64,000 nucleotides of DNA from Sphingomonas sp. FARSPH (GCF_003355005.1 NZ_CP029985.1:2285001-2349000), one strand, 5' to 3'; positions 36,168-44,855 are shown, numbered from the stretch's first letter. Notes: generated from the sequence alone by a model not told the origin. A program made the numbers and translations.

Positions 36168-37082
36168 ATGCCGCGCATGCCCCTCCTCGTCGCCTTGATC
36201 GCGTTCGTCTTTCCCATGTCCGCCTCCGCACAGGGCATTCCCGTCGCGCCAATGGCGACGCCGGCGCAACCGGACGCGATCCCGCTCGCCACCGGCGGCG
36301 TGCCGGGCATGCCACCGGAAAGCTGGTTCACGCTCGCCGGCCGTCCCACCGTGCGCAACGTGTCGACAGCCACGCTGCTCCCCGTGCTACCCGCGAAGGA
36401 CAAGGCGACGGGCGCCGCGGCCGTCATCGCGCCCGGCGGCGGCTTTGTCATGGAATCGATGGAGGCGGAGGCGATGAAGCCCGCGCGTTGGCTCGCGGAT
36501 CACGGCATCGCCGCCTTCGTCCTCAAATACCGGCTCGATCCGACGCCAGCGCCGATGGAAGCGTTCAAGCAGGCGGCGCTGGCGCGCTTCGCCGCCGCGG
36601 CGATGGCGGGCGCCAAGGGCGGCGCCGACATTCCCGCGCCTGCGCCGGCGCTTGCCGATGCACAGGCGGCGATGCGGCTGGTCCGCACACAGGCCGCACG
36701 CTGGGGCATCGATCCCAAGCGCATCGCCTATGTCGGATTTTCGGCCGGTGCTATCATGGGCGTCGATCTGGTGAAGGCCGCCGTCCCCGGGACGACTCCG
36801 GACCTGTTCGCTGCCATCTATCCTTCCATGGCGCCGGTCATCGTGGCCCCGAACGCGCCGCCACTGTTCGTCGCGGTCGCGAGCGACGACGAGCTGTTCG
36901 GCAAGCAGGGTTACGGCTTGCCGGACAGCTGGCGCCGCGCCGGCCGCCCTGTCGAGCTGCACGTCTACGAACATGGCGGCCACGGCTTCGGCTTTGACGG
37001 CAAGCCCGGCACGACCAGCGTCGGCTGGAACCAGGCGCTGCTCGGCTGGCTGAGCGCGCACGGCTGGTTCGCGAAACAATAG
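36168..37082 (+). CDS. Secreted alpha/beta hydrolase (esterase-like)
   Basis: A 304-residue exported hydrolase of the BD-FAE/acetyl-xylan-esterase type. A signal peptide is visible (MPRMPLLVALIAFVFPMSASAQ). The oxyanion segment is APGGGFV, the nucleophile elbow is VGFSAGAIMG, the acid lies near ASDDELFG and the histidine is in YEHGGHGFG. It follows the GH3 gene by 23 bases, in the manner of hemicellulose-utilisation clusters where an esterase removes acyl groups from the sugar chain. ATG 36168 and ATG 36177 are both possible; 36135 would overlap the GH3 stop. Confidence 0.87.
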   Translation: MPRMPLLVALIAFVFPMSASAQGIPVAPMATPAQPDAIPLATGGVPGMPPESWFTLAGRPTVRNVSTATLLPVLPAKDKATGAAAVIAPGGGFVMESMEAEAMKPARWLADHGIAAFVLKYRLDPTPAPMEAFKQAALARFAAAAMAGAKGGADIPAPAPALADAQAAMRLVRTQAARWGIDPKRIAYVGFSAGAIMGVDLVKAAVPGTTPDLFAAIYPSMAPVIVAPNAPPLFVAVASDDELFGKQGYGLPDSWRRAGRPVELHVYEHGGHGFGFDGKPGTTSVGWNQALLGWLSAHGWFAKQ

Positions 37083-37133
37083 AACGGTCCGAAGAGGCTG
37101 CCGAGAGGATACCCCTGACGAGGAGATGGGACG

Positions 37134-38090
37134 ATGCGTTGGTCGCTGATAGGTGCGTTGAGTGCGATGCTGCTGGCCCAGCCGGTTACGGCGGCGACAT
37201 ACCAGCCGAACGGGCCGATCGAGCGACGCTACGCCGCGGATGGCCCATGGGCGACGACGACCATCGTGTCGAACGGCGCGTGCGACCGCGAGGGCAACGT
37301 CTGCGACATCTGGTATCCCTCGAACCTCGGGGCCAACCCGCTGAAACGGATGGCGGATGGCTTCCGGCACCCCGTGATCGTCTTTGCCAATGGCACTGCC
37401 GACACCGTGCCCGCCGACAAGAACGCCTATTTCCTGCGGCATCTGGCCAGTTGGGGGTTCATCGTCATCCGCTCGCGCGATGGCTCTACGGGGCAGGGTG
37501 ACACGGTGGCCGATGCAGCGAAATACCTGCTCGGCCTTTCGCGCGATCCGCAAAGCGTCTTCTACGGCAAGGTCGATGCCGACAATATTGGACTTGCGGG
37601 CCATTCCCAAGGTGCCGCGACCGCGACGTTGCTATTTTCGCGTAACGACACGCTGTTCAAGACCTACGTGCCGATCGAGACGCCGCTGCGGGTAGTGTGC
37701 GTGGTGGCCAATTGCACGATCGACCTCGGCGCCCTGCCGCAGGTGACGCGGGGTTCGATCTTCTACGTCGGCGGCGATGCCGACGTCATCTCCAGCCTAC
37801 CGACCAACCTTGGCTATTACACGCCCACATCGGACGCGGTGGACAAGGTGATGGGGATGATCGCGCTCGGCGGCCATACCGAGATCGAGGGCAGCCCCGA
37901 CTGCGCGCCCGGCGGAATTCCGGGATCGTGCAATATCGGCGTCTACCCGTTGCTCGGCTATCCCACCGCATGGTTCATGTGGAAGCTGCAAGGCGCGGCC
38001 GACGGCCCGGCGGCATTCGGCGCTGACGGCGAACTGGCGCACGCATCCCCCGAATGGCTCGGCGTGCTCAGCAATGTCCGCCCGCGCTGA
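37134..38090 (+). CDS. Secreted alpha/beta hydrolase with cutinase/lipase-like GHSQG motif
   Basis: A 318-residue protein with a signal peptide (MRWSLIGALSAMLLAQPVTAA). The nucleophile elbow is AGHSQGAATA, and the lid-free order (HPVIVFANGTADT, FLRHLASWGFIVIRS, nucleophile, IFYVGGDADVI, histidine in GGHTEIEG) resembles dienelactone-hydrolase/cutinase-like polyester hydrolases. Several cysteine pairs (ACDREGNVC, VCVVANC, DCAPGGIPGSC) suggest disulfide stabilisation after export. It follows the esterase by 51 bases. The natural substrate could be a plant polyester or ester-linked polysaccharide; this is inference. Confidence 0.8.
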   Translation: MRWSLIGALSAMLLAQPVTAATYQPNGPIERRYAADGPWATTTIVSNGACDREGNVCDIWYPSNLGANPLKRMADGFRHPVIVFANGTADTVPADKNAYFLRHLASWGFIVIRSRDGSTGQGDTVADAAKYLLGLSRDPQSVFYGKVDADNIGLAGHSQGAATATLLFSRNDTLFKTYVPIETPLRVVCVVANCTIDLGALPQVTRGSIFYVGGDADVISSLPTNLGYYTPTSDAVDKVMGMIALGGHTEIEGSPDCAPGGIPGSCNIGVYPLLGYPTAWFMWKLQGAADGPAAFGADGELAHASPEWLGVLSNVRPR

Positions 38091-38517
38091 CCGTCTTCGC
38101 TGGCGGTGGGCGCTGGCGGTGATCGGCGTCGCGGCGCTGATATCGGCGGTGGTCGTCCCGCGGCTGCCGTCGCCCACAACCGTGCCTGCCGCGTCGCCCA
38201 CCGATCGTGTCAGGGTCGTATCGTCGCTGGCGCAAGCCCCCCGTTCCGTTCAGCGCGTCGATCCGCCGCCTGTCTCGTCCGCGTGGACAGGGCCCGAACG
38301 AGGCGCGATCTTGGCGGCGCTTCACCTGTCGACCCGGGCCCGGCTGGATGACGTGACGGGTACGGAGGTGCCCCGACAGGTCCTTTGCGGCCGGGTCCAA
38401 GTCTCATCGGATCAGCCCTTCCGACGCTTCGCCTATGTGAAGACCGCGAAGCTGGGTACGATCGATGATGGGGGAGCCGAGTTCGCACAGGCGTTCGCGC
38501 AATTATGCGGGCAATAA
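38074..38517 (+). CDS. Unknown single-pass membrane or exported protein
   Basis: A 147-residue ORF that overlaps the end of the hydrolase gene by 17 bases. Residues 11-30 form one hydrophobic helix (WALAVIGVAALISAVVVP), followed by a Pro/Ser/Val-rich linker and a small domain with LSTRARLDDVTGTEVPRQ, LCGRVQVSSDQPFRRFAYVK and FAQAFAQLCGQ. The two cysteines could pair. The last part resembles small periplasmic proteins of unknown function common in sphingomonads. No family is recognised. Confidence 0.55.
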   Translation: MSARADRLRWRWALAVIGVAALISAVVVPRLPSPTTVPAASPTDRVRVVSSLAQAPRSVQRVDPPPVSSAWTGPERGAILAALHLSTRARLDDVTGTEVPRQVLCGRVQVSSDQPFRRFAYVKTAKLGTIDDGGAEFAQAFAQLCGQ

Positions 38518-38687
38518 ACGGGAAGTAGGTACGGAAGTTGCTGAAGTCCGGACCGGCACATCAATACCTTCCTGCCTGTCTACATGGTTCGCAGCCGCAC
38601 CGGCAGCATGGCTGATCTCGCCGTTCGCGCGCGCATGACGTTAGGATTGAACGGCTCGACATCACGTACCCCGATCAAATCGCTGCC

Positions 38688-39671
38688 TTAAGCCGAGCTC
38701 AGTCTCGCGTTTCGGCGAAGAACTTGCGGTGGTTGTCCAAACGCCCGCAGAAATGCGCGACGCATATGGTCACGGTCACTGAAGCCGGTCTGGCGCGCCA
38801 CCACGTCAATCGGGTGGCGACTTTGCTCCATGAGGCCGCGAGCGCTTTCGACCCGTAGATTCTCGATCGCCTTGGCCGGCGACTGGCCGGTCTCGGCGTG
38901 GAATGCGCGGCTAAACTGGCGCGGGCTGAGATGTGCCGCCTCGGCCAGGTCGGGCACGCTCAGCCGCTTGTGCAGGTTCTCGCGCGCATAGGCAAGCGCC
39001 GCCTGGATGCGGTCAGACTTGGGTGACAGCTCCAGCAGCGTCGAGAACTGCGACTGCCCGCCGCCGCGACGGTGATAAAGTACGAGCTTGCGCGCGACCG
39101 CCTTGGCCGGCTCCGGCCCAAGATCGCTCTCGATCAGCGCAAGCCCGAGATCAATGCCTGCGGTCATCCCCGCCGACGTCCAGACCGGGCCGTCGTTGAT
39201 AAAGATCCGGTCTGCTTCAACCTTGGCAGCCGGATGGTCGAGCTGGAGTTCGCGCGCGTGAAGCCAGTGGGTCGTCGCGCGGCGACCGTCCAGCAGCCCG
39301 GCCTCGGCCAGCACGAAGGCTCCGGTGCATACCGCCGCCACCCGGCGATGGCGCTTGAACGCATCGCGCATGAACCCGATCACGCCGGGGGTGGACGGCG
39401 CCAAGACCGTCGCGCCGCCGACCACCAAAGTGTCGAACGGCTTCTGCGTAAACGCTTCGGTCTGGAGCATCGCCCCCGCCGAGGTCCGCACCGGGCCGCC
39501 CGTCTCTGAGATGAAGTGCAGGTCGTAGAAAGGACCGCCCTCCAGGTCGTTCACGACTTCGAAGCCCGCCACCATTGCCAGGGCCATCAACGAATAGCCG
39601 GGGTAGACGAGAAAGGCGATGTCACGCACGACAGGTGTCCCCGATGTCTTGAATCGTCGTGTATATGACAT
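38688..39671 (-). CDS. GlxA-type AraC-family regulator (GATase1-like domain plus HTH)
   Basis: A 327-residue regulator. The N-terminal DJ-1/PfpI-like domain (about 15-185) has FLVYPGYSLMALAMVAGFEVVN and AAVCTGAFVLAEAGLLDGRRATTHW, with a cysteine at the usual elbow. The C-terminal AraC domain (about 225-320) has LSVPDLAEAAHLSPRQFSRAFHAETGQSPAKAIENLR and the second helix-turn-helix VVARQTGFSDRDHMRRAF. These proteins usually control a divergent catabolic or detoxification gene, and the SDR at 39744 is divergent with a 72-base spacer. A start at GTG 39632 would shorten it by 13 residues. Confidence 0.88.
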   Translation of the reverse strand: MSYTRRFKTSGTPVVRDIAFLVYPGYSLMALAMVAGFEVVNDLEGGPFYDLHFISETGGPVRTSAGAMLQTEAFTQKPFDTLVVGGATVLAPSTPGVIGFMRDAFKRHRRVAAVCTGAFVLAEAGLLDGRRATTHWLHARELQLDHPAAKVEADRIFINDGPVWTSAGMTAGIDLGLALIESDLGPEPAKAVARKLVLYHRRGGGQSQFSTLLELSPKSDRIQAALAYARENLHKRLSVPDLAEAAHLSPRQFSRAFHAETGQSPAKAIENLRVESARGLMEQSRHPIDVVARQTGFSDRDHMRRAFLRAFGQPPQVLRRNARLSSA

Positions 39672-39743
39672 TTGAGCCGGATGCTGGCAAATCTATGTGT
39701 CTCTCCGCTGGCTCACACCAGAACCTCAGCACGGAGAACATTC

Positions 39744-40541
39744 ATGAGCTTCCCATCAACCCGCGGCGTCGCTGTCATCACCGGTGCATCCGCCGGTATC
39801 GGGGCCATCTATGCCGATCGTCTGGCCCGGCGCGGCTACGACCTGGTCCTCGTCGCCCGCAACGCGGAACGGCTTGACGCGCTGGCGGCCAAGCTGCGCC
39901 ACGAGACGGGCCGCGAGGTCAACACGCTCGTCGCAGACCTCAGTGACAAGGCAGGGATGGCCAAGGTCGAGGCGGTGCTTCGCGAGAACGCCGACATCAC
40001 CATGCTGGTCAACAACGCCGGCGTCGGCTCGGTCGCGTCGATCCTGCAGGCGGATGTCGACACTATGACCGCGATGATCGACCTCAACGTCACCGCACTC
40101 ACTCGACTATCCTACGCCGCCGCGCCGGCGTTCGTTGCGCGCGGCGCCGGCACGATCGTCAACATCTCTTCGGCCGTGGCGATCGCGGTCGAGGCGCTGA
40201 ACGGCGTCTACAGCGCGTCCAAGGCCTATGTACTCGCCTTCGGCCATTCGCTGCAGAAGGACCTCGCCGATAAAGGCGTGCAGGTCCAGACGGTGCTGCC
40301 GGCGGCCACCGCTACCGAGTTCTGGGACGTCGCGGGCTACGCTCCGCAAAAGACGGCCGAGAGCACGATGAGTGCCGAAGACCTCGTCGACGCGGCACTT
40401 GCTGGGCTCGACAATGGCGAGATCGTGACCATCCCGGCGCTGCACGACAACGACGCGTGGACGCGTTGGGAGCAGGACCGTCGCCAGCTCGCCTCCAAGA
40501 TCCGCAATCCCAGGCCAGCGCCGCGCTACGAGTTCAACTGA
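39744..40541 (+). CDS. Short-chain dehydrogenase/reductase
   Basis: A 265-residue classical SDR from ATG 39744, preceded by CGGAGA. The cofactor motif is TGASAGIGAIYADRLARRGYDLVLVARN, residues 13-40, where the arginine after the second strand suggests NADP(H). NNAGVGS, the catalytic serine in NISSAVA, and YSASKAY follow. The substrate is unknown; the sequence most resembles the DltE/YqjQ-like SDR subgroup. It is divergent from the AraC-type regulator, the probable controller. A strong hairpin follows the stop. Confidence 0.9.
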   Translation: MSFPSTRGVAVITGASAGIGAIYADRLARRGYDLVLVARNAERLDALAAKLRHETGREVNTLVADLSDKAGMAKVEAVLRENADITMLVNNAGVGSVASILQADVDTMTAMIDLNVTALTRLSYAAAPAFVARGAGTIVNISSAVAIAVEALNGVYSASKAYVLAFGHSLQKDLADKGVQVQTVLPAATATEFWDVAGYAPQKTAESTMSAEDLVDAALAGLDNGEIVTIPALHDNDAWTRWEQDRRQLASKIRNPRPAPRYEFN

Positions 40542-40547
40542 TCAGGA

Positions 40548-40584
40548 GCTAGCGCGTCCGCCCGCCTGCAGGCGGGCCGCTAGC
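40548..40584. terminator. Large palindrome after the SDR gene
   Basis: GCTAGCG (40548-40554) pairs with CGCTAGC (40578-40584), and an inner 18-base perfect palindrome, GCCCGCCTGCAGGCGGGC, occupies 40560-40577. There is no T-tract on either side, so it is a possible factor-dependent terminator. The remaining bases to 40765 show no gene. Confidence 0.6.
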
Positions 40585-40765
40585 GACCTAGTGTCCAGAG
40601 ACTAACCAATGTCCGGTCCTTCCAAGCCGCTCGAAGCAGATGAGTTCCGGCATTGGGTTTCATCCAACCTATGGTCTGCTCGGCCATCACAGTCTGCTGA
40701 CTCGTTTCGGTCTTGCTCGCCAGACCTTGTCCGGCCCCACCGACGTGGCACCCAGCTAAGGGGTG

Positions 40766-41224
40766 CTATTTGGGCTCACCCGACAGCCGATCGAGGATGG
40801 GGATCGCGGCCTTCAATTGTTTGCGCTCCTCGGGAGACAGCAAGCCGCGGATCGCATCGGCGATATGCACGGCACGATTGGCCCTCGCTTGAAAAAGTGC
40901 GAGCCGTCCCTCGGATGTGATCGACACGAGCTTGCTGCGGCGGTCCGCGGGATCAGCAAGCTGTCGCACCGACCCTTGCGCTTCGAGCCCTGCGACTATC
41001 AGGCGCATGGTCTGGTGCGTGACGCCGCGTCGGTCGGCCAGAGCAGCGACGTTCATTGATCCAAGGTTTTCGAGAAGATCGAGTGTCTCGGACTGCGCTG
41101 ACTTCACTGTGCCCGTCCGATTTCCGACGGCACGGACAAACGCGCTTACGCTTTGCCGTAGACCCTCGGCCAGTTCAGCCACATCGTCCGACGCCTCGTC
41201 GGCCTCACCCATCTGACGGCTCAT
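40766..41224 (-). CDS. MarR-family transcriptional regulator
   Basis: A 152-residue winged-helix regulator from ATG 41224. The MarR domain includes ETLDLLENLGSMNVAALADRRGVTHQTMRLIVAGLEAQGSVRQLADPADRRSKLVSIT across residues 46-103, with the wing motif DPADRRSK, and ends PILDRLSGEPK. It begins inside the last 20 bases of the SnoaL-like gene, so both are one transcript. The palindrome upstream of that gene (41654-41674) is a strong candidate for its own operator. Confidence 0.88.
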   Translation of the reverse strand: MSRQMGEADEASDDVAELAEGLRQSVSAFVRAVGNRTGTVKSAQSETLDLLENLGSMNVAALADRRGVTHQTMRLIVAGLEAQGSVRQLADPADRRSKLVSITSEGRLALFQARANRAVHIADAIRGLLSPEERKQLKAAIPILDRLSGEPK

Positions 41225-41633
41225 CCCGTCGCAGACTCTCCAGCACAGAGGGGAGTGTATTGATGCCCCAGTGTTCTGCATAGCAGCCGTTCTCTACCCG
41301 TACGATGTCGATAACTTCGATACGTATCGGTTTTCCTGTGGGCTCGATGCCCAGCAGGGGGCCATCATGGCTCCCCGCTATGGTCTTACGGGTGGTGACC
41401 TTATCACCCTCCTGGATCTGATCGTGAATGGTGACGGTGAGACCTGCGATCGCAGGGCGCAGAACCCGATTGAAGGTGTTCCACATGCTCTCGCCATCCG
41501 AAGCAGCGCCAGGGGGCGCTGATCGATTGATGAACGTCGGCGCCATCAACGCTTCGAACGCGTCCCGATCGCCCTGCTCGATGACGTCTCGATTGAAGCG
41601 GAGAACCACCGCTTTCGCACTGTCGATAACCAA
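41205..41633 (-). CDS. SnoaL-like ester cyclase/NTF2-fold protein
   Basis: A 142-residue NTF2-fold protein of the SnoaL type, a family of small polyketide cyclases, isomerases and unknown relatives. It begins MVIDSAKAVVLRFNRDVIEQGDRDAFEALM, residues 1-30, and has FINRSAPPG, VTIHDQIQEGDKVTTRKTI, and IEVIDIVRVENGCYAEHWG, where the final EHW pattern is typical. It is the first gene of a two-gene transcript with the MarR regulator. Its substrate is not evident. The palindromic operator begins 21 bases before its start codon. Confidence 0.85.
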   Translation of the reverse strand: MVIDSAKAVVLRFNRDVIEQGDRDAFEALMAPTFINRSAPPGAASDGESMWNTFNRVLRPAIAGLTVTIHDQIQEGDKVTTRKTIAGSHDGPLLGIEPTGKPIRIEVIDIVRVENGCYAEHWGINTLPSVLESLRRDEPSDG

Positions 41634-41653
41634 AGCGCCTGCTCCAGAGATAA

Positions 41654-41674
41654 ATATACAGTATTGCTGTATAT
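41654..41674 (-). promoter_or_regulatory. Palindromic operator upstream of the SnoaL-MarR pair
   Basis: ATATACAG and CTGTATAT form a perfect 8-base inverted repeat with a 5-base spacer (TATTG), in an AT-rich island within GC-rich DNA, 21 bases before the SnoaL-like start codon. Size and symmetry fit a MarR-family operator overlapping the promoter. Confidence 0.65.
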
Positions 41675-41765
41675 ATTGTGTGCGTGTCGACGGTCAACCC
41701 GCGATCTGCGGCTGTTCTATTCGCGATTCGATCGTTTTTGGGAAAGGCGGCATCGTGTCGAACTT

Positions 41766-41795
41766 GCCCTTGCCCGAGCGGGTTAGGGCAAGGGC
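41766..41795. repeat. Perfect 10-base inverted repeat
   Basis: GCCCTTGCCC and GGGCAAGGGC flank a 10-base loop. It lies in a gene-free stretch (41675-42307) between the operator and the IS6-family relic. No T-tract is present; its function is unknown. Confidence 0.5.
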
Positions 41796-41958
41796 GGGCT
41801 ATCGAGGACAGGCGATGATGATCCGCTGTCGGCGCGACGTGGCCCCTCAGTGCAAGTCGCGGGACATTACCCGTCTATGTCGTGCCCCCAATGCCCGTAA
41901 AACCAAGGATGTGCACACGGCGGATGATGGCAATGAACAGGTTGCCGCAGGCGCAAAT

Positions 41959-42118
41959 GACATCGACATCTGCCACGGGACGGCGCGGTTGTGGCGGAAC
42001 GGGTTCGGCCCGTTGTTTGCGGGGAACAGCTGCTGCCAATAGCTAAGGCCTCTGCGCGGCTTTCGTCATTGGCGCTGAAATCTCGACGGAACATACGTGA
42101 AGCTCAACGGCGAAATGG
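41959..42118 (+). pseudogene. Second IS6-family transposase relic
   Basis: Only about 160 bases are recognisable. DIDICHGTARLWRNGFGPLFAG (41959-42024) matches GIDVCHETVRLWW-RFGPLFAG of the other IS6-family relic. After a gap, GFRHWR and LDGTYVKLNGEM (42058-42118, one frameshift) match the next conserved block. It lies on the plus strand, opposite to the relic at 23.5-24.2 kb. The rest of the gap from 41675 to 42307 shows no gene. Confidence 0.75.
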
Positions 42119-42307
42119 GGTCCGGTCAGCGCAGACGCACGGGCTGGCGATTGGGGGGCGGGGTGGCTAGTGGTCGCACCGGCCGAGTGGCAGAGTCCCG
42201 CTAGCTAGGCTGCAGCCAGAGCCCGAAGCGCATCATATGAAGAGCGGTTCGCGTCGGACTGACATCGCTACTCACCCCTTACCGGCGGACCGTTCGCAGC
42301 GCCGAGC

Positions 42308-43051
42308 TCAGCCCTGCAGCGCGTCGAGCAGCACGCGGATCGGCTGGCCAGCGGGCATCAGGGTCCGATCGATCTCTGCCTCGTCGAACCAAGACGCGTC
42401 CGCTTCGGGATGCGGACCGCTGAGCACGACGACCCCGGCGCCGCGGCGATAGCGCGCCGCAGCGATGTCGCCGTTGGCGTAGCTGGCGATGGGACGGAAA
42501 CCGGCGGCTTCGGCGTCGGGCAGGAACGGGCCGTCCTGGTAATAGAGAGTCGCCGCGTGGCCGCCCCATCGCACCGGCACGATCGTATCGTCCTCGCTCG
42601 TTGCGGCGGAGCCGGGGCGCCCGACTTCTGAATCGAGGTCGGCATCGATCAACCCCAGGTTCGACCGGTCGGCGAGATAGGCGCCCATGCACAGCCCGAG
42701 GTAGCGACCGCCATGCGCCACGAAGTCACGGATCGCCCGCGCGCGGGCCGCCCCGAGCGCGCGACGTGCCGCGGCGATGTCCTGCCCGCCGCCGGGCTGG
42801 ATGTAGATGGCATAGTCGCGCAAGGTCGCGGGCGTCACATCGGTCCGTTCGGCCGGGCCGACGAAATCGACATGGTAGCGCGGATCGAGCGCCCCGATCG
42901 CACGCTGCAACGCTTCGGCGCAATCCTCGCACGCCGCCGGGCCGCGATAGATAGCGACGCGCACGACCCGGTCGGTGGCGTGGGTCGCGAACGCGGACGA
43001 CGACGCGGTGACGAACGCCAGCAGCGCCGCAAGGACGGTGATCAGTTTCAT
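42308..43051 (-). CDS. Secreted BPL-N/GATase1-like protein
   Basis: A 247-residue protein from ATG 43051 with a signal peptide (MKLITVLAALLAFVTASSSAFA). The remainder resembles the class-I glutamine-amidotransferase-like fold of BPL_N proteins: VRVAIYRGPAACEDC, IYIQPGGGQDI, and FVAHGGRYLGLCMGAYLA, with a cysteine at the nucleophile elbow, then GPHPEAD near the end with a histidine in the catalytic position. Its natural role is unknown in this family. It stands alone between the decayed IS6 region and the L,D-transpeptidase gene, with a 263-base spacer in which no gene is seen. Confidence 0.8.
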   Translation of the reverse strand: MKLITVLAALLAFVTASSSAFATHATDRVVRVAIYRGPAACEDCAEALQRAIGALDPRYHVDFVGPAERTDVTPATLRDYAIYIQPGGGQDIAAARRALGAARARAIRDFVAHGGRYLGLCMGAYLADRSNLGLIDADLDSEVGRPGSAATSEDDTIVPVRWGGHAATLYYQDGPFLPDAEAAGFRPIASYANGDIAAARYRRGAGVVVLSGPHPEADASWFDEAEIDRTLMPAGQPIRVLLDALQG

Positions 43052-43314
43052 TTCCAAGGCTCGCTCGACGGGGCGGTCATCGATCGCGGACACTGGCGGT
43101 TGCCATGTCCATGGGTCCGAAAGATTTTATCCGCGGATTGTTCCCCAGGCGCCCATCGCATGGCGCACGCGGATTTGTTGAGCGCGCCGATCCCGCGCGC
43201 TTTCGCCGATCCCGAAAAACCTTGCGCCGCCGTCTGTCGGTTCAGCGTGGCGTAGGCTAGGGACGCGCAAGGGGGTTTCGTTACACGGCATCGCAAGAGG
43301 GCCATCACACCGAT

Positions 43315-44835
43315 ATGATCGCATCGCCTTTCCCCGTTTCCGCCCGTCGTGCCGCGCGGTTGATCGCAGCGCTCGCCGGCGGGTCGCTGGTTGCCGGACC
43401 GCTGGCGGCGCAGGTCGCGTCGTCCGGTACGCCGATGCCGCAAGCACGTGTCGCACCGCCCGCGGTGGTCCAGACGGTCACGCCGCCCGCCGCAACGGCG
43501 GCCGCGCTGCCGACGCTGAGCGTGGAACAGGCGCGCCAGCTCGCGACGCTGATCGCGCGGGCGGAGGTCGCGCAGGGACTGCGGCAGGGGCCGGCGCGCG
43601 ATCTGTCGACGCTGTCGCCCGCCGCACTCGCCCGCGTCGCGCTCGATTATGCGCATGCGGTGCACGTAGGGCGCCTCGATACCGCCGATTTCATCAAGGA
43701 CTGGGGCATCCGGCCGCAGCCGTACGATCCGCTGCCCGGCTTTTCGGAGGCGGTGCGGCAGGATCGGCTGGCGGCCTGGGTCGCCGCGCTGCCGCCGCCC
43801 TATGCGGGCTATGACGCGCTGGTGAAGGGGCTGGCGCGCTATCGCGACATCACGGCGGCGGGCGGCTGGGGCAGCCTGCCTGCAAACGCGAGCATCCCGT
43901 TCCAGTCGAGCGGACCGCTGGTCACGCAGTTGCGCAAGCGGCTGGCGATGGAGGACCCCGCGGTCAGCACGACCGGCGCAACCTTCGACGACGCGCTGCT
44001 CGCGGCCGTGCGCCGGGCGCAGCGCCGCTATGGCCTGAACCCGGTCGGCACGGTCGGCGTGCAGACGATCGCCATGCTCAACGTGCCGGTCGGGCAACGT
44101 ACCCGCCAGATCATGGCCAATCTGGAACGCTGGCGCTGGCTGCCGACGCAATTGGCGGCGAAGCGCGTCCAGGTGAACATCGCCGCGGCGGTGCTGACCG
44201 TGTTCGACGGCGACAATCCGGTGCTGTCGATGAAGGCGGTGACCGGGCGGCCGGGCAACGAGACGCCGATGCTGGTGTCTGAAATCCACAGCATCGTCAT
44301 CAATCCGCCGTGGAACGTGCCCAGTTCGATCGCCAACAAGGAATTGTGGCCCAAGGAGCGCGCCAACCCCGGCTATCTGAAGCGCAACGGCTTTCGCGTG
44401 ATCGATGCGGGCAATGGCGAGAAACGGTTGCAGCAATCGTCGGAAAAGAGCGCACTCGGCCGGTTCAAGTTCGATTTTCCCAACGATTTCGCGGTGTATC
44501 TCCACGATACGCCCGCCCAGTCGGGCTTCTCCAGGTTCGACCGGCTGGCGAGCCACGGCTGCGTCCGGCTGGAGAAGCCGGCGGACCTTGCCGCGCTGAT
44601 GCTGAAGACGACGCCGGAATGGCAACCCGCCGCGGTCGACGCCGCGCTGGCGTCGGGCAAGACGGTGCGCGCGGCGATGGCGGAGCCGGTCGCGGTCTAT
44701 CTGATGTACTGGACGGCCTTTGCCGGGTCGGACGGGCAGGTCGGCTTTCGCGAGGACCCCTATGGCTGGGACTCGCTGCTCGCCGGCAAGATCGAGGCGC
44801 GCTCCGCCGAGCGCGCCGCCGCCACGCAGCAATGA
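43315..44835 (+). CDS. L,D-transpeptidase (YcbB/LdtD type)
   Basis: A periplasmic peptidoglycan cross-linking enzyme of 506 residues. A signal peptide covers the first 32 residues. An N-terminal alpha-helical region is followed by a peptidoglycan-binding-like domain (about 200-260) and a YkuD catalytic domain (about 280-440). His414 and Cys416 lie in SHGCVRLE, and the conserved upstream block is YLHDTPAQSGF. The capping insertion expected of the YcbB group (MANLERWRWLP, NPPWNVP) is present. A lipoprotein gene follows on the same strand. Confidence 0.93.
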   Translation: MIASPFPVSARRAARLIAALAGGSLVAGPLAAQVASSGTPMPQARVAPPAVVQTVTPPAATAAALPTLSVEQARQLATLIARAEVAQGLRQGPARDLSTLSPAALARVALDYAHAVHVGRLDTADFIKDWGIRPQPYDPLPGFSEAVRQDRLAAWVAALPPPYAGYDALVKGLARYRDITAAGGWGSLPANASIPFQSSGPLVTQLRKRLAMEDPAVSTTGATFDDALLAAVRRAQRRYGLNPVGTVGVQTIAMLNVPVGQRTRQIMANLERWRWLPTQLAAKRVQVNIAAAVLTVFDGDNPVLSMKAVTGRPGNETPMLVSEIHSIVINPPWNVPSSIANKELWPKERANPGYLKRNGFRVIDAGNGEKRLQQSSEKSALGRFKFDFPNDFAVYLHDTPAQSGFSRFDRLASHGCVRLEKPADLAALMLKTTPEWQPAAVDAALASGKTVRAAMAEPVAVYLMYWTAFAGSDGQVGFREDPYGWDSLLAGKIEARSAERAAATQQ

Positions 44836-44855
44836 TCGCATCACGGGGAATGAGC

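Noticed and set aside
41654..41674. LexA box
   Set aside because: CTGTATAT resembles half of an E. coli LexA site, but alphaproteobacterial LexA sites are direct GTTC-N7-GTTC repeats. The adjacent MarR gene is a better explanation.
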